Origin: Rhizobium sp. BK251
GTDB taxonomy: Bacteria; Pseudomonadota; Alphaproteobacteria; Rhizobiales; Rhizobiaceae
Reading direction: 5' to 3'
Assembly (NCBI RefSeq): GCF_004345245.1
Contig: NZ_SLUQ01000007.1
Location: 124,001 to 188,000 of the forward strand
Length of the DNA stretch: 64,000 nucleotides
Below are positions 35,037-42,905 of the stretch, in pieces. The number at the start of each line of letters is the position of its first letter. Position 1 is the stretch's first letter. Both the position numbers and the translations under genes were made by a program. Under the pieces are notes generated by a model that worked only from the letters and a program-made list of their open reading frames with translations, ran no database searches and was not told where the DNA came from.

Positions 35037-35419
35037 TCGGCCGTTTCGGTGCGTGATATCGCGTGTCTTCTTTGCAACTCGTCGCATTCATGTGTGGACA
35101 AGCCTTGTTCAGGCTGCATTTTAGCCGTTATTAACCAACACAGGTGTAGTTGTTCGGATCGATCCGGCGGTCGGGCTTGTTTGGACAAGCAAGGATCATG
35201 CCGGGAGACACGAATTGGCCATATTGGTATGGCAGCGGATGAGCGGCAACCGGCGCTATCAGGACATCGATTTGTCAGGCACCCGCGCTTATGGCTCGCG
35301 GTTTCGTGAGGGCTTTGAGCGAAGTTTTGTGGTGACGAGGGGCAACTGTCTGATATTGAATGCGTTTGTCGGCAGCGCTGTCGCAATGGGCCGTGGTCGC
35401 GGAGGCGATGCGGCGTTCA
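35037..35419. other. 383-bp leader/promoter region of ldtP, no gene
   Basis: The stretch carries short open frames (for example 35049-35309) with no ribosome binding site or domain. It should contain the ldtP promoter and LdtR binding sites. AT-rich segments (TTATTAACCAACAC near 35129) are the likeliest promoter area, but I cannot define boxes. Confidence 0.4.
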
Positions 35420-36730
35420 ATGGTAGGGAAAATGTCGAAGAAAATCGGAATTGAAGCTCTCTCGCGCCGGTCCTTTCTGCGTTCGGCGGCAACCGTTGGT
35501 GCTGCCGCGATTGCCGCTCCAGCCTTTGCCCAGTCGGCTCTCGACGATCTGATCAATGCGCCGCGCCGCGGCTCCTGGGATGACCAGTTCGATGCGAAGG
35601 CAGCGTCCCGCACGGCGACGCGCGTCGTGTCCAATACGCCTATCCTCGGCCCTGATTCCGCTGGCAGCATGCAGATGGCAATCGCCCAGCATCAGCAGAT
35701 CGTGGCAAACGGCGGCTGGCCCCAGGTCAATTCCGCGGTAAAGCTGCAACTCGGTGTCGTCGATACGTCGGTCCAGACCTTGCGCCAGCGCCTCTTCATA
35801 TCGGGCGACCTGCCGCAGGAAGCAGGCATGTCGAGCGCCTTCGATTCCTACGTCGACGGTGCGGTAAAGCGTTTCCAGGCCCGCCACGGGCTTCCCGCCG
35901 ACGGGGTCATCGGTGAATTCACGCTGAAGGCGATGAACATTCCGGCCGATGTTCGCCTGCAGCAGCTGAACACGAACATGATCCGCGTTCAGACCTTCCC
36001 GGCCGATCTCGGCCGCCGCCACGTCATGGTCAATATTCCCGCTGCCTACATCGAGGCGATCGAGGACGGGAGTGTGGCGACCCGCCATGCGGCGGTTGTT
36101 GGCCGTATCAGCCGTCCGACGCACATCATCAATTCGAAGATCTACGAGGTCATCCTCAATCCTTACTGGACGTCGCCGCGTTCGATCGTCGAGAAGGACA
36201 TCATGCCGCTGATGCGCAAGGATCCGACCTATCTCGAGAGGAACGCCATTCGCCTGATCGACGGCAAGGGCAACGAAGTCTCGCCGGAGACCATCGACTG
36301 GAATGGCGAAGCGCCGAACCTGATGTTCCGCCAGGATCCGGGCAAGATCAACGCCATGGCGTCGACCAAGATCAATTTCCATAACAAGAACAACGAATAC
36401 ATGCATGACACGCCGCAGCAGGGCTTGTTCAACAAGCTCATGCGCTTCGAGTCGTCGGGCTGTGTTCGTGTCCAGAACGTGCGTGACCTTACCAACTGGC
36501 TGCTGCGCGAGACGCCAGGCTGGAACCGCCAGCAGATGGAACAGGTCATCGCAAGCCGCGTCAACACGCCGATCACGCTCGGCGAAGAGGTCCCGGTGTA
36601 TTTCGTCTACATCTCGGCCTGGGGCATGCCGGACGGCGTCGTTCAGTTCCGCGACGACATCTATCAGATGGATGGCAATGCCGAGCTTGCGCTGGATACG
36701 ACAGCCGGCACGGAGCAGCCCGTTCAATAA
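35420..36730 (+). CDS. ldtP: L,D-transpeptidase LdtP (YkuD domain, Tat or Sec exported)
   Basis: About 436 residues. The N-terminus has SRRSFLRSAATVGAAAIAAP, a Tat-type signal, with cleavage after AFA. A peptidoglycan-binding domain follows (YVDGAVKRFQARHGLPADGVIG), then the YkuD catalytic domain with MHDTPQQGLF and ESSGCVRVQN, the latter holding the catalytic Cys. It forms 3-3 crosslinks or anchors proteins to peptidoglycan. The start is uncertain: ATG at 35420 or 35432, neither with ideal spacing to a ribosome binding site. The gene follows ldtR, its expected regulator. Confidence 0.88.
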   Translation: MVGKMSKKIGIEALSRRSFLRSAATVGAAAIAAPAFAQSALDDLINAPRRGSWDDQFDAKAASRTATRVVSNTPILGPDSAGSMQMAIAQHQQIVANGGWPQVNSAVKLQLGVVDTSVQTLRQRLFISGDLPQEAGMSSAFDSYVDGAVKRFQARHGLPADGVIGEFTLKAMNIPADVRLQQLNTNMIRVQTFPADLGRRHVMVNIPAAYIEAIEDGSVATRHAAVVGRISRPTHIINSKIYEVILNPYWTSPRSIVEKDIMPLMRKDPTYLERNAIRLIDGKGNEVSPETIDWNGEAPNLMFRQDPGKINAMASTKINFHNKNNEYMHDTPQQGLFNKLMRFESSGCVRVQNVRDLTNWLLRETPGWNRQQMEQVIASRVNTPITLGEEVPVYFVYISAWGMPDGVVQFRDDIYQMDGNAELALDTTAGTEQPVQ

Positions 36731-36757
36731 CACCGCCGAAAGAGTTAGCTTTCACGC

Positions 36758-36787
36758 CGCCGCGTCCTCTGGGCGCGGCGTTTCGTT
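36758..36787 (+). terminator. Terminator after ldtP
   Basis: CGCCGCG/CGCGGCG (36758-36764, 36774-36780) with a 9-nt loop is followed by TTTCGTT, 27 nt after the ldtP stop. Confidence 0.6.
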
Positions 36788-36881
36788 GCGCGTAGATTGC
36801 CCAGCAAATGTCGTTCTTCGTATTGCCCTCGAAGGGCCGGAACGCTAATACCTTCGCGCATTGAATTTGAGGAGCCCGCTC

Positions 36882-38180
36882 ATGACAAATGCTTCCACCG
36901 AATCCTTCTTCAACCGCTCGCTCGCCGATACCGATCCGGAGATTTTCGGCGCGATCGGGAAGGAGCTCGGCCGCCAGCGGCATGAAATCGAACTCATTGC
37001 CTCGGAGAATATCGTCTCCCGGGCGGTGCTCGAGGCCCAGGGCTCCATCATGACCAACAAGTATGCGGAGGGCTATCCGGGCAAGCGCTACTACGGCGGC
37101 TGCCAGTTCGTCGACATCGCGGAAGAGCTTGCGATCGAGCGCGCCAAGAAGCTCTTCGGTGTCAACTTCGCCAACGTCCAGCCGAATTCCGGTTCGCAGA
37201 TGAACCAGGCGGTCTTCCTGGCGCTGCTGCAGCCGGGCGACACCTTCATGGGCCTTGACCTCAATTCCGGCGGCCACCTGACGCATGGCTCGCCCGTCAA
37301 CATGTCTGGCAAGTGGTTCAACGTCGTCTCCTACGGCGTGCGCGAAGGCGACAACCTGCTCGACATGGACGAAGTCGCCCGCAAGGCCGAAGAAACCAAG
37401 CCGAAGCTCATCATCGCCGGCGGCACGGCCTATTCGCGCATCTGGGACTGGAAGCGTTTCCGCGAGATTGCCGACTCCGTCGGCGCATACCTCATGGTCG
37501 ACATGGCCCACATCGCCGGCCTCGTTGCCGGCGGCCAGCATCCGTCGCCGTTCCCGCATTGCCATGTTGCAACGACCACGACCCACAAGTCGCTCCGCGG
37601 TCCCCGCGGCGGCGTCATCCTGACGAATGACGAGGATCTGGCCAAGAAGTTCAACTCCGCCGTCTTCCCGGGCCTCCAGGGCGGACCGCTGATGCACATC
37701 ATCGCCGCCAAGGCTGTCGCCTTCGGCGAGGCGCTGCAGCCGGAATTCAAGGACTACGCAGCCCAGATCGTCAAGAACGCCAAGACGCTTGCAGAAACGC
37801 TGATGGCAGGCGGCGTCGACGTCGTCTCGGGCGGCACCGACAACCACCTCATGCTCGTCGACCTGCGCAAGAAGAATGCGACCGGCAAGCGCGCCGAGGC
37901 GGCACTCGGCCGCGCCTACATCACCTGCAACAAGAACGGTATCCCCTTCGATCCGGAAAAGCCCTTCGTCACCTCCGGTATTCGCCTCGGTGCACCGGCC
38001 GGCACGACGCGCGGCTTCAAGGAGGCGGAGTTCAAGGAAATCGGCAATCTCATCATCGAAGTGCTCGACGGCCTCAAGGTCGCCAATTCGGACGAGGGCA
38101 ACGCGGCCGTCGAAGCGTCGGTGCGCGGAAAGGTCATGAACCTCACCGGCCGTTTCCCGATGTACGACTACATGGGCTGA
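36882..38180 (+). CDS. glyA: Serine hydroxymethyltransferase
   Basis: A 432-residue PLP enzyme that interconverts serine and glycine with tetrahydrofolate. ELIASENIVSRAVLEAQGS is the N-terminal signature and the PLP lysine is in ATTTTHKSLRGPRGGV. GAGGAG lies about 8 nt before the ATG at 36882. The stop is 3 nt from nrdR, so glyA heads the glyA-nrdR-ribD-ribE series. Confidence 0.96.
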   Translation: MTNASTESFFNRSLADTDPEIFGAIGKELGRQRHEIELIASENIVSRAVLEAQGSIMTNKYAEGYPGKRYYGGCQFVDIAEELAIERAKKLFGVNFANVQPNSGSQMNQAVFLALLQPGDTFMGLDLNSGGHLTHGSPVNMSGKWFNVVSYGVREGDNLLDMDEVARKAEETKPKLIIAGGTAYSRIWDWKRFREIADSVGAYLMVDMAHIAGLVAGGQHPSPFPHCHVATTTTHKSLRGPRGGVILTNDEDLAKKFNSAVFPGLQGGPLMHIIAAKAVAFGEALQPEFKDYAAQIVKNAKTLAETLMAGGVDVVSGGTDNHLMLVDLRKKNATGKRAEAALGRAYITCNKNGIPFDPEKPFVTSGIRLGAPAGTTRGFKEAEFKEIGNLIIEVLDGLKVANSDEGNAAVEASVRGKVMNLTGRFPMYDYMG

Positions 38181-38183
38181 CGC

Positions 38184-38660
38184 ATGCGCTGCCCCTATTG
38201 CGGTTCGGAAGATACGCAGGTCAAGGACTCGCGCCCGGCGGAGGACAATACGTCCATCCGCCGCAGGCGTATTTGTCCGGATTGCGGTGGCCGGTTCACG
38301 ACGTTCGAGCGCGTCCAGCTGCGCGAATTGATGGTTGTCAAGAAGACCGGCCGCAAGGTGGCCTTCGACCGCGACAAGCTGGTGCGCTCCTTCGAGATCG
38401 CGCTGCGCAAGCGTCCGGTTGATCGCGACCGCATCGAGCGTGCGGTTTCCGGCATCGTGCGCAGGCTGGAGAGCTCCGGCGAGACCGAGATCAGTTCGGA
38501 GCAGATCGGCCTCCAGGTGCTCGAGGCGCTGAAAGGTCTCGATGATGTCGCCTTCGTCCGCTATGCTTCCGTCTATCGCGATTTCTCCCACGCGGAAGAC
38601 TTCGAGAAGATCATCTCCGAGATCAGCGCGAAGATCGCCCGCGATCCACTGGACAGCTAG
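38184..38660 (+). CDS. nrdR: Transcriptional repressor NrdR
   Basis: A 158-residue regulator of ribonucleotide reductase genes. The zinc ribbon is MRCPYCGSEDTQVKDSR with ICPDCGGRF, and an ATP-cone domain follows (VVKKTGRKVAFDRDKLVRSF). It senses ATP/dATP and represses nrd operons. Spacing of 3 nt to both glyA and ribD shows it is inside one operon; the glyA-nrdR-ribD order is common in Rhizobiales. Confidence 0.95.
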   Translation: MRCPYCGSEDTQVKDSRPAEDNTSIRRRRICPDCGGRFTTFERVQLRELMVVKKTGRKVAFDRDKLVRSFEIALRKRPVDRDRIERAVSGIVRRLESSGETEISSEQIGLQVLEALKGLDDVAFVRYASVYRDFSHAEDFEKIISEISAKIARDPLDS

Positions 38661-38663
38661 ACA

Positions 38664-39848
38664 ATGACCACATCCCGGGCCGAAGACGAGCGTTTCATGG
38701 CCTCGGCGATAAGACTGTCGCACTGGCACACGGGGCTGACCTCGACCAATCCTTCCGTCGGTTGCGTGATTGTGAAGGACGGTGCCGTTGTCGGCCGTGC
38801 GGTCACGGCGCTCGGCGGCCGGCCGCATGCCGAGACCCAGGCGCTTGCCCAGGCGGGCGAGCTTGCACGCGGCGCAACGGCCTATGTAACGCTTGAACCC
38901 TGCTCGCATCACGGCAAGACGCCGCCCTGCGCGGACGCGTTGATCGCCTATGGCGTGGCCCGCGTCGTCGCCAGCGTCACCGATCCCGATGTCCGCGTCT
39001 CCGGCCGCGGCCTTGCGATGCTTCGGGACGCCGGCATTGAAGTTGAGACAGGTATCCTCGAGGCGGACGGCCGCCGCTCGCTTGCCGGATACCTCATGCG
39101 CCAGACCAGCAAACGGCCCTATGTGACTCTGAAGCTGGCGATTTCTTCCGACGGCATGATCGGCAGGAGAGGCGAGGGGCAGGTGGCGATAACCGGGCCG
39201 GCATCACGGGCCCAGGTTCAGGTGCTGCGCGCGGAGACGGACGCAATCCTGGTCGGGATCGGTACCGCGATTGCGGATGATCCGGAATTAACGGTGCGCA
39301 CGCCGGGGCTGGAGGATCGCTCGCCGATCCGCATCGTTCTCGATCCGGTGCTGAACCTCCCGGTGGCGGGAAAGCTGGTGCAGACGGCACGCAAGGTGCC
39401 AGTCATCGCCGTGGCAGGCGAAGACCTGTCTCTCACAGGCCCGGATGCCCAGGGCCTTCCTCAATCGGGTGAGATTGCGGCAAGCGCCAAGGCCGATCCG
39501 CCCTCGAGGTCCGCCGATGCCGAGGATGTCCGTTCGCGCCAGACTGTCCTGGAGAGTGCCGGCGTCGAGGTCCTTCACTGCAATCCCTACCATCCCGAAG
39601 TGCTGCTGCCGGCGCTGGCCTCCCGCGGGATTTCATCGCTGCTCGTCGAAGGCGGAGCCAGGACGGCACGTACCTTCCTCGACACCGGCTTTGTCGATCG
39701 CATCCTTCTCTTCCGGGGACCGAAGGCAATCGGCGAGGGCGGTATTGAATCGCCGCTCTCGAACAACGATATGCCAACCGGTTTTGTCCATGTGGGCACC
39801 AGTTTTTACGGCGACGATCGCTGCGACGAATTTGAAAGAGGATCCTGA
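38664..39848 (+). CDS. ribD: Bifunctional riboflavin deaminase/reductase RibD
   Basis: A 394-residue fusion. The N-terminal cytidine-deaminase-like half has HAETQAL and EPCSHHGKTPPC, the zinc-binding residues. The C-terminal reductase half has KLAISSDGMIG and SLLVEGGARTARTFLD. It carries out the second and third steps of riboflavin synthesis. The middle (about residues 245-290) is longer than in E. coli and rich in Asp, Ser and Ala. The stop codon overlaps the ribE start by 1 nt. Confidence 0.94.
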   Translation: MTTSRAEDERFMASAIRLSHWHTGLTSTNPSVGCVIVKDGAVVGRAVTALGGRPHAETQALAQAGELARGATAYVTLEPCSHHGKTPPCADALIAYGVARVVASVTDPDVRVSGRGLAMLRDAGIEVETGILEADGRRSLAGYLMRQTSKRPYVTLKLAISSDGMIGRRGEGQVAITGPASRAQVQVLRAETDAILVGIGTAIADDPELTVRTPGLEDRSPIRIVLDPVLNLPVAGKLVQTARKVPVIAVAGEDLSLTGPDAQGLPQSGEIAASAKADPPSRSADAEDVRSRQTVLESAGVEVLHCNPYHPEVLLPALASRGISSLLVEGGARTARTFLDTGFVDRILLFRGPKAIGEGGIESPLSNNDMPTGFVHVGTSFYGDDRCDEFERGS

Positions 39849-40468
39849 TGTTCACCGGAATTGTCACCGATGTCGGCACGGTCGAGGCGGTCTCGCCGCT
39901 CAAGGAAGGCATCAGGCTGCGCGTCGGCACCAGTTACGATCCGAAGACCATCGACATGGGGGCATCGATCTCGCATGGCGGCATCTGCCTCACGGTCACC
40001 GGGCTGCCGGACGAGGGCAGCAACGGCCGCTGGTTCGAGGTGGAAGCCTGGGAAGAAGCGCTGCGCCTGACGACGGTCGGCACCTGGAAGACCGGGACCC
40101 GTATCAACCTCGAGCGATCGCTGAAGATCGGCGATGAACTCGGCGGTCACATCGTGTCCGGCCATATCGATGGCAAGGCCGAGATCCTCGCCATGACCGA
40201 GGAGGGCGATGCGACCCGTTATCGCCTGCGCGCTCCCGCGCATCTCGCAAGATTCGTCGCCCCGAAGGGTTCGGTCGCGCTTGACGGCACCTCGCTCACG
40301 GTCAACGCCGTCGATGGCACGGATTTCGACGTGCTCCTGATCCGCCACACGCTGGAGGTCACGACCTGGGGCGAACGCAGGGCCGGCGACTTCGTCAATT
40401 TCGAAGTCGACACCATGGCGCGCTACGCTGCTAGGCTGGCCGAGTTTCCCGCCGCTCGAGCAGAATGA
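39848..40468 (+). CDS. ribE: Riboflavin synthase alpha subunit
   Basis: A 206-residue enzyme with two lumazine-binding barrels: MFTGIVTDVGTVEAV begins the first, and GGHIVSGHIDGKAEIL the second, the usual internal duplication. It dismutates two lumazines to riboflavin. Its end overlaps the 3' end of the GNAT gene on the opposite strand by 38 nt. The next riboflavin gene, ribH, is displaced 1.2 kb downstream by two minus-strand genes. Confidence 0.94.
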   Translation: MFTGIVTDVGTVEAVSPLKEGIRLRVGTSYDPKTIDMGASISHGGICLTVTGLPDEGSNGRWFEVEAWEEALRLTTVGTWKTGTRINLERSLKIGDELGGHIVSGHIDGKAEILAMTEEGDATRYRLRAPAHLARFVAPKGSVALDGTSLTVNAVDGTDFDVLLIRHTLEVTTWGERRAGDFVNFEVDTMARYAARLAEFPAARAE

Positions 40469-40964
40469 TCTCGCCATTGTAGTCGGTCCGCGTGACCTCG
40501 CGGAAGCCGAGCCTTTGGGCAACCCGAAGTGATGGCGCGTTCTCCGGATCGATGATGCAGGTCATGCGCTTTTCCGGAAAGTGCTTCTGCGCCCACGTAA
40601 TCATGGTTCGCAGTGCTTCGGTGGCGTAGCCGCGTCCGTGCGCGGAAGGCGTGAGTGCCCAGCCGGTTTCGAGCGTCCCGGTGATCGAGGGCTGCATCTC
40701 GCGGTGCATGTCGAGAAAGCCGGCCTCGCCGATGAACCGCCCGCTCTCCTTCTCCTCGATCGCCAGGAAGCCGAAGCCCATATGATGCCACATGCCCGCG
40801 GTGCGCAGCAGGCGGCCCCAGCTCTGTTCCCGCGTCGACGGCACGCCGCCGATGAAGCGCGTCACCGCCTCGTTCGCCCAGAACTCGGCATAGTCCTCGA
40901 AGTCCGCGACCGTGTGGGGGCGCAGACGCAGTCGCTCGGTTTCGAATGTCGGGATTGTGGTCAC
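40431..40964 (-). CDS. GNAT family N-acetyltransferase
   Basis: A 177-residue acetyltransferase of the RimJ/RimL-like group. It starts TTIPTFETERLRLRPHTVAD, typical of this group, and the acetyl-CoA site is GWALTPSAHGRGYATEAL (R/Q-x-x-G-x-A type). The C-terminus has NAPSLRVAQRLGFREV. The start is a GTG with GAGGAAAG about 8 nt upstream. It is convergent with ribE and overlaps it by 38 nt. The substrate is unknown (small molecules or ribosomal-protein N-termini). Confidence 0.85.
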   Translation of the reverse strand: MTTIPTFETERLRLRPHTVADFEDYAEFWANEAVTRFIGGVPSTREQSWGRLLRTAGMWHHMGFGFLAIEEKESGRFIGEAGFLDMHREMQPSITGTLETGWALTPSAHGRGYATEALRTMITWAQKHFPEKRMTCIIDPENAPSLRVAQRLGFREVTRTDYNGEIILLERRETRPA

Positions 40965-40989
40965 GGATATTGCTTTCCTCGATGGTTTC

Positions 40990-41490
40990 TCATGCGCCGG
41001 GCTCGCCGTCCCAATAGTCGAGGTTGGTTTCTTCCCGTCCCACATAGCGGAAGCGCTTCGCGACGTCGCTCCGCCGTGTCGTCGCCAGGAACTTGCCCGA
41101 ATCCGGATATTCCACGATCTCGGTCGGCGAGTTCGTCGAAATCCCGAGATAGACCAGCGGCCCGGTGCCGGTGTTGATGATCTGGTGGGCGGTCTCCGGC
41201 CCACCGGCGGGCGCGCCAAGAACATCGCCCTTCCTGATCGGTCGGCGGCTGTCGCCGAAGCGATATTCGCCCGTGCCCTCGATGACGTAGAAGAGCTCGT
41301 CCTCGACATGATGGTTGTGGAAGGGACAGCCGGACCTGCCGGGCGGGACCTCGTTGTAGCTGATGCCAAGCCCCTTGAGGCCGAGCAGGGCGCCGAAGGA
41401 GGTGTCGCGGCTCTCGTAGAGATCGCCCTGCTGCCAGTGGTCGAGCGCAAGCTCGTCCGTATTGATGACCGGCCTGCTTGCGGTTGTCAT
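40990..41490 (-). CDS. Cupin domain protein
   Basis: A 166-residue single-cupin protein. The metal-binding motif 1 reads CPFHNHHVEDELFYVIEGTGEY (His, His, Glu) and motif 2 is APAGGPETAHQIINTG (His). The fold is a beta-barrel that may act as a dioxygenase, isomerase or sensor; no substrate can be assigned. It lies 25 nt upstream of the GNAT gene on the same strand and probably forms a pair with it. Confidence 0.82.
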   Translation of the reverse strand: MTTASRPVINTDELALDHWQQGDLYESRDTSFGALLGLKGLGISYNEVPPGRSGCPFHNHHVEDELFYVIEGTGEYRFGDSRRPIRKGDVLGAPAGGPETAHQIINTGTGPLVYLGISTNSPTEIVEYPDSGKFLATTRRSDVAKRFRYVGREETNLDYWDGEPGA

Positions 41491-41677
41491 GCTGTCCTCC
41501 CGATGGTCTCGCAACGCCACACCAGACAGCCTCCTTCGACACGAAAATCAATCCCCGCCGGAGCAAAAATCGTTGAATCGGGCCTGCCGGCGGAAAAACA
41601 CTTGCCAAGCGTCATGCGCCGTGGTTTGACCCCCGCTTGTTCGGCGCTACCCGCCCCCCAATCTCCGAAGGTGACGC

Positions 41678-42133
41678 ATGTCCAGCTCTTCCAATCCGCA
41701 TATTCTGATCGTTGAGGCTCGCTTCTACGACGATATGGCCGATGCCCTTCTCGAAGGCGCCAAGTATGCTCTGGATGAAGCCGGAGCGACCTATGAGCTC
41801 GTTACCGTTCCCGGCGCGCTTGAGATTCCGGCCGCTATCGCGATGGCGCTCGATGGTGCGGACAACGGCGGAACGCAGTATGATGGTTTCGTGGCGCTCG
41901 GCCTGGTCATTCGCGGCGAGACTTATCACTTTGATATCGTGGCGAATGAATCTTCGCGTGCCCTGATGGATCTTGCCGTCAGTGAATCGATTGCGATCGG
42001 CAACGGCATCCTGACCGTCGAGAACGACCATCAGGCATGGGCGCGTGCCCGCCGCGACGACAAGGACAAGGGTGGCTTTGCCGCCCGTGCTGCCCTGACG
42101 ATGATCGAGTTGAAGAAAAAGCTGGGTGCCTGA
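41678..42133 (+). CDS. ribH: 6,7-dimethyl-8-ribityllumazine synthase
   Basis: A 151-residue lumazine synthase, penultimate step of riboflavin synthesis. Family motifs: ILIVEARFYDDMADALLEGA, VPGALEIPAAI, LGLVIRGETYHFDIVANESS (with the catalytic His) and NGILTVENDHQAW. It is followed 3 nt later by nusB, a common bacterial pair. Confidence 0.95.
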   Translation: MSSSSNPHILIVEARFYDDMADALLEGAKYALDEAGATYELVTVPGALEIPAAIAMALDGADNGGTQYDGFVALGLVIRGETYHFDIVANESSRALMDLAVSESIAIGNGILTVENDHQAWARARRDDKDKGGFAARAALTMIELKKKLGA

Positions 42134-42136
42134 TCG

Positions 42137-42619
42137 ATGACGAAGCAGGATATGGAGCGACCGGCCAAGACTGCGAACCAGCGCGGCGCAGCGCGGCTTG
42201 CTGCCGTTCAGGCTCTCTACCAGATGGATATCGGCGGTGCGGGCGTGCTCGAGATCGTCGCCGAATACGAGGCGCATCGCCTCGGCCAGGAGATCGACGG
42301 CGAAACCTATCTGAAGGCGGATGCCGGATGGTTCCGTACGATCGTTTCGGGCGTCGTGCGTGATCAGGTACGTCTCGATCCGCTTATCGCCTCGGCGCTT
42401 CAGGACGACTGGGCGCTTTCGCGCGTCGACAGCACGGTGCGTGCGATCCTGCGTGCCGGCACTTTCGAGCTCCTCGACCGCAAGGATGTCCCCGTCGCCG
42501 TCATCGTGACTGAGTATGTAGAGATCGCGCAGGCCTTCTTCGCCGAAGAGGAGCCCAAGCTCGTCAACGCCGTTCTCGATCGCATCGCAAAGCAGGTTCG
42601 CGGCGAATCTAATCGCTGA
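42137..42619 (+). CDS. nusB: Transcription antitermination protein NusB
   Basis: A 160-residue all-helical protein that binds boxA RNA and NusE during rRNA antitermination. It has the family N-terminal RGAARLAAVQALYQMDIGG and the C-terminal VAVIVTEYVEIAQAFF, with KLVNAVLDRIAKQVR. It is coupled to ribH by a 3-nt gap and closed by a terminator. Confidence 0.95.
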   Translation: MTKQDMERPAKTANQRGAARLAAVQALYQMDIGGAGVLEIVAEYEAHRLGQEIDGETYLKADAGWFRTIVSGVVRDQVRLDPLIASALQDDWALSRVDSTVRAILRAGTFELLDRKDVPVAVIVTEYVEIAQAFFAEEEPKLVNAVLDRIAKQVRGESNR

Positions 42620-42707
42620 CTGTTCCTTCGCCGCGGTCCGGGTACCGGCGACAAGCGGCTTTGAATCATCCCGCGGTTGCGGCTGAGGCCCTCTTGAAAG
42701 GGCGTCA

Positions 42708-42745
42708 CGAGGTGCCTTCGGCGCCTCGCCTTGTTTTCTTTCTAC
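42708..42745 (+). terminator. Rho-independent terminator after ribH-nusB
   Basis: A 9-bp stem with one G-U pair (CGAGGTGCC/GGCGCCTCG) and a TTC loop is followed by CCTTGTTTTCTTTC. Confidence 0.75.
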
Positions 42746-42905
42746 CTCTCGTTGGATTAGCTGTTTGCCGGTCTTGACGGCACGTTTTCCTGCACGCAAT
42801 CTCCGCCGGCATATTGGTTTGTTTTCCTTGGAGATGGGGGGCGATCCGGTTGCGTTGCTGGCCGGGGAGGGAGTGTGCTCCGGCACTTTGGGAGGAAAAG
42901 GCGAA

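Noticed and set aside
35049..35309. 86-codon frame between ldtR and ldtP
   Set aside because: Cys- and Arg-scattered composition and no start signal; more likely leader DNA.
36573..38912. A 779-codon open frame on the minus strand
   Set aside because: It is antisense to ldtP, glyA and nrdR, which all have clear family motifs; long antisense frames are common at this GC content.
41491..41677. FMN riboswitch upstream of ribH
   Set aside because: The 187-nt leader lacks the conserved multi-helix FMN element that I would expect to see as paired short motifs; nothing convincing was found.
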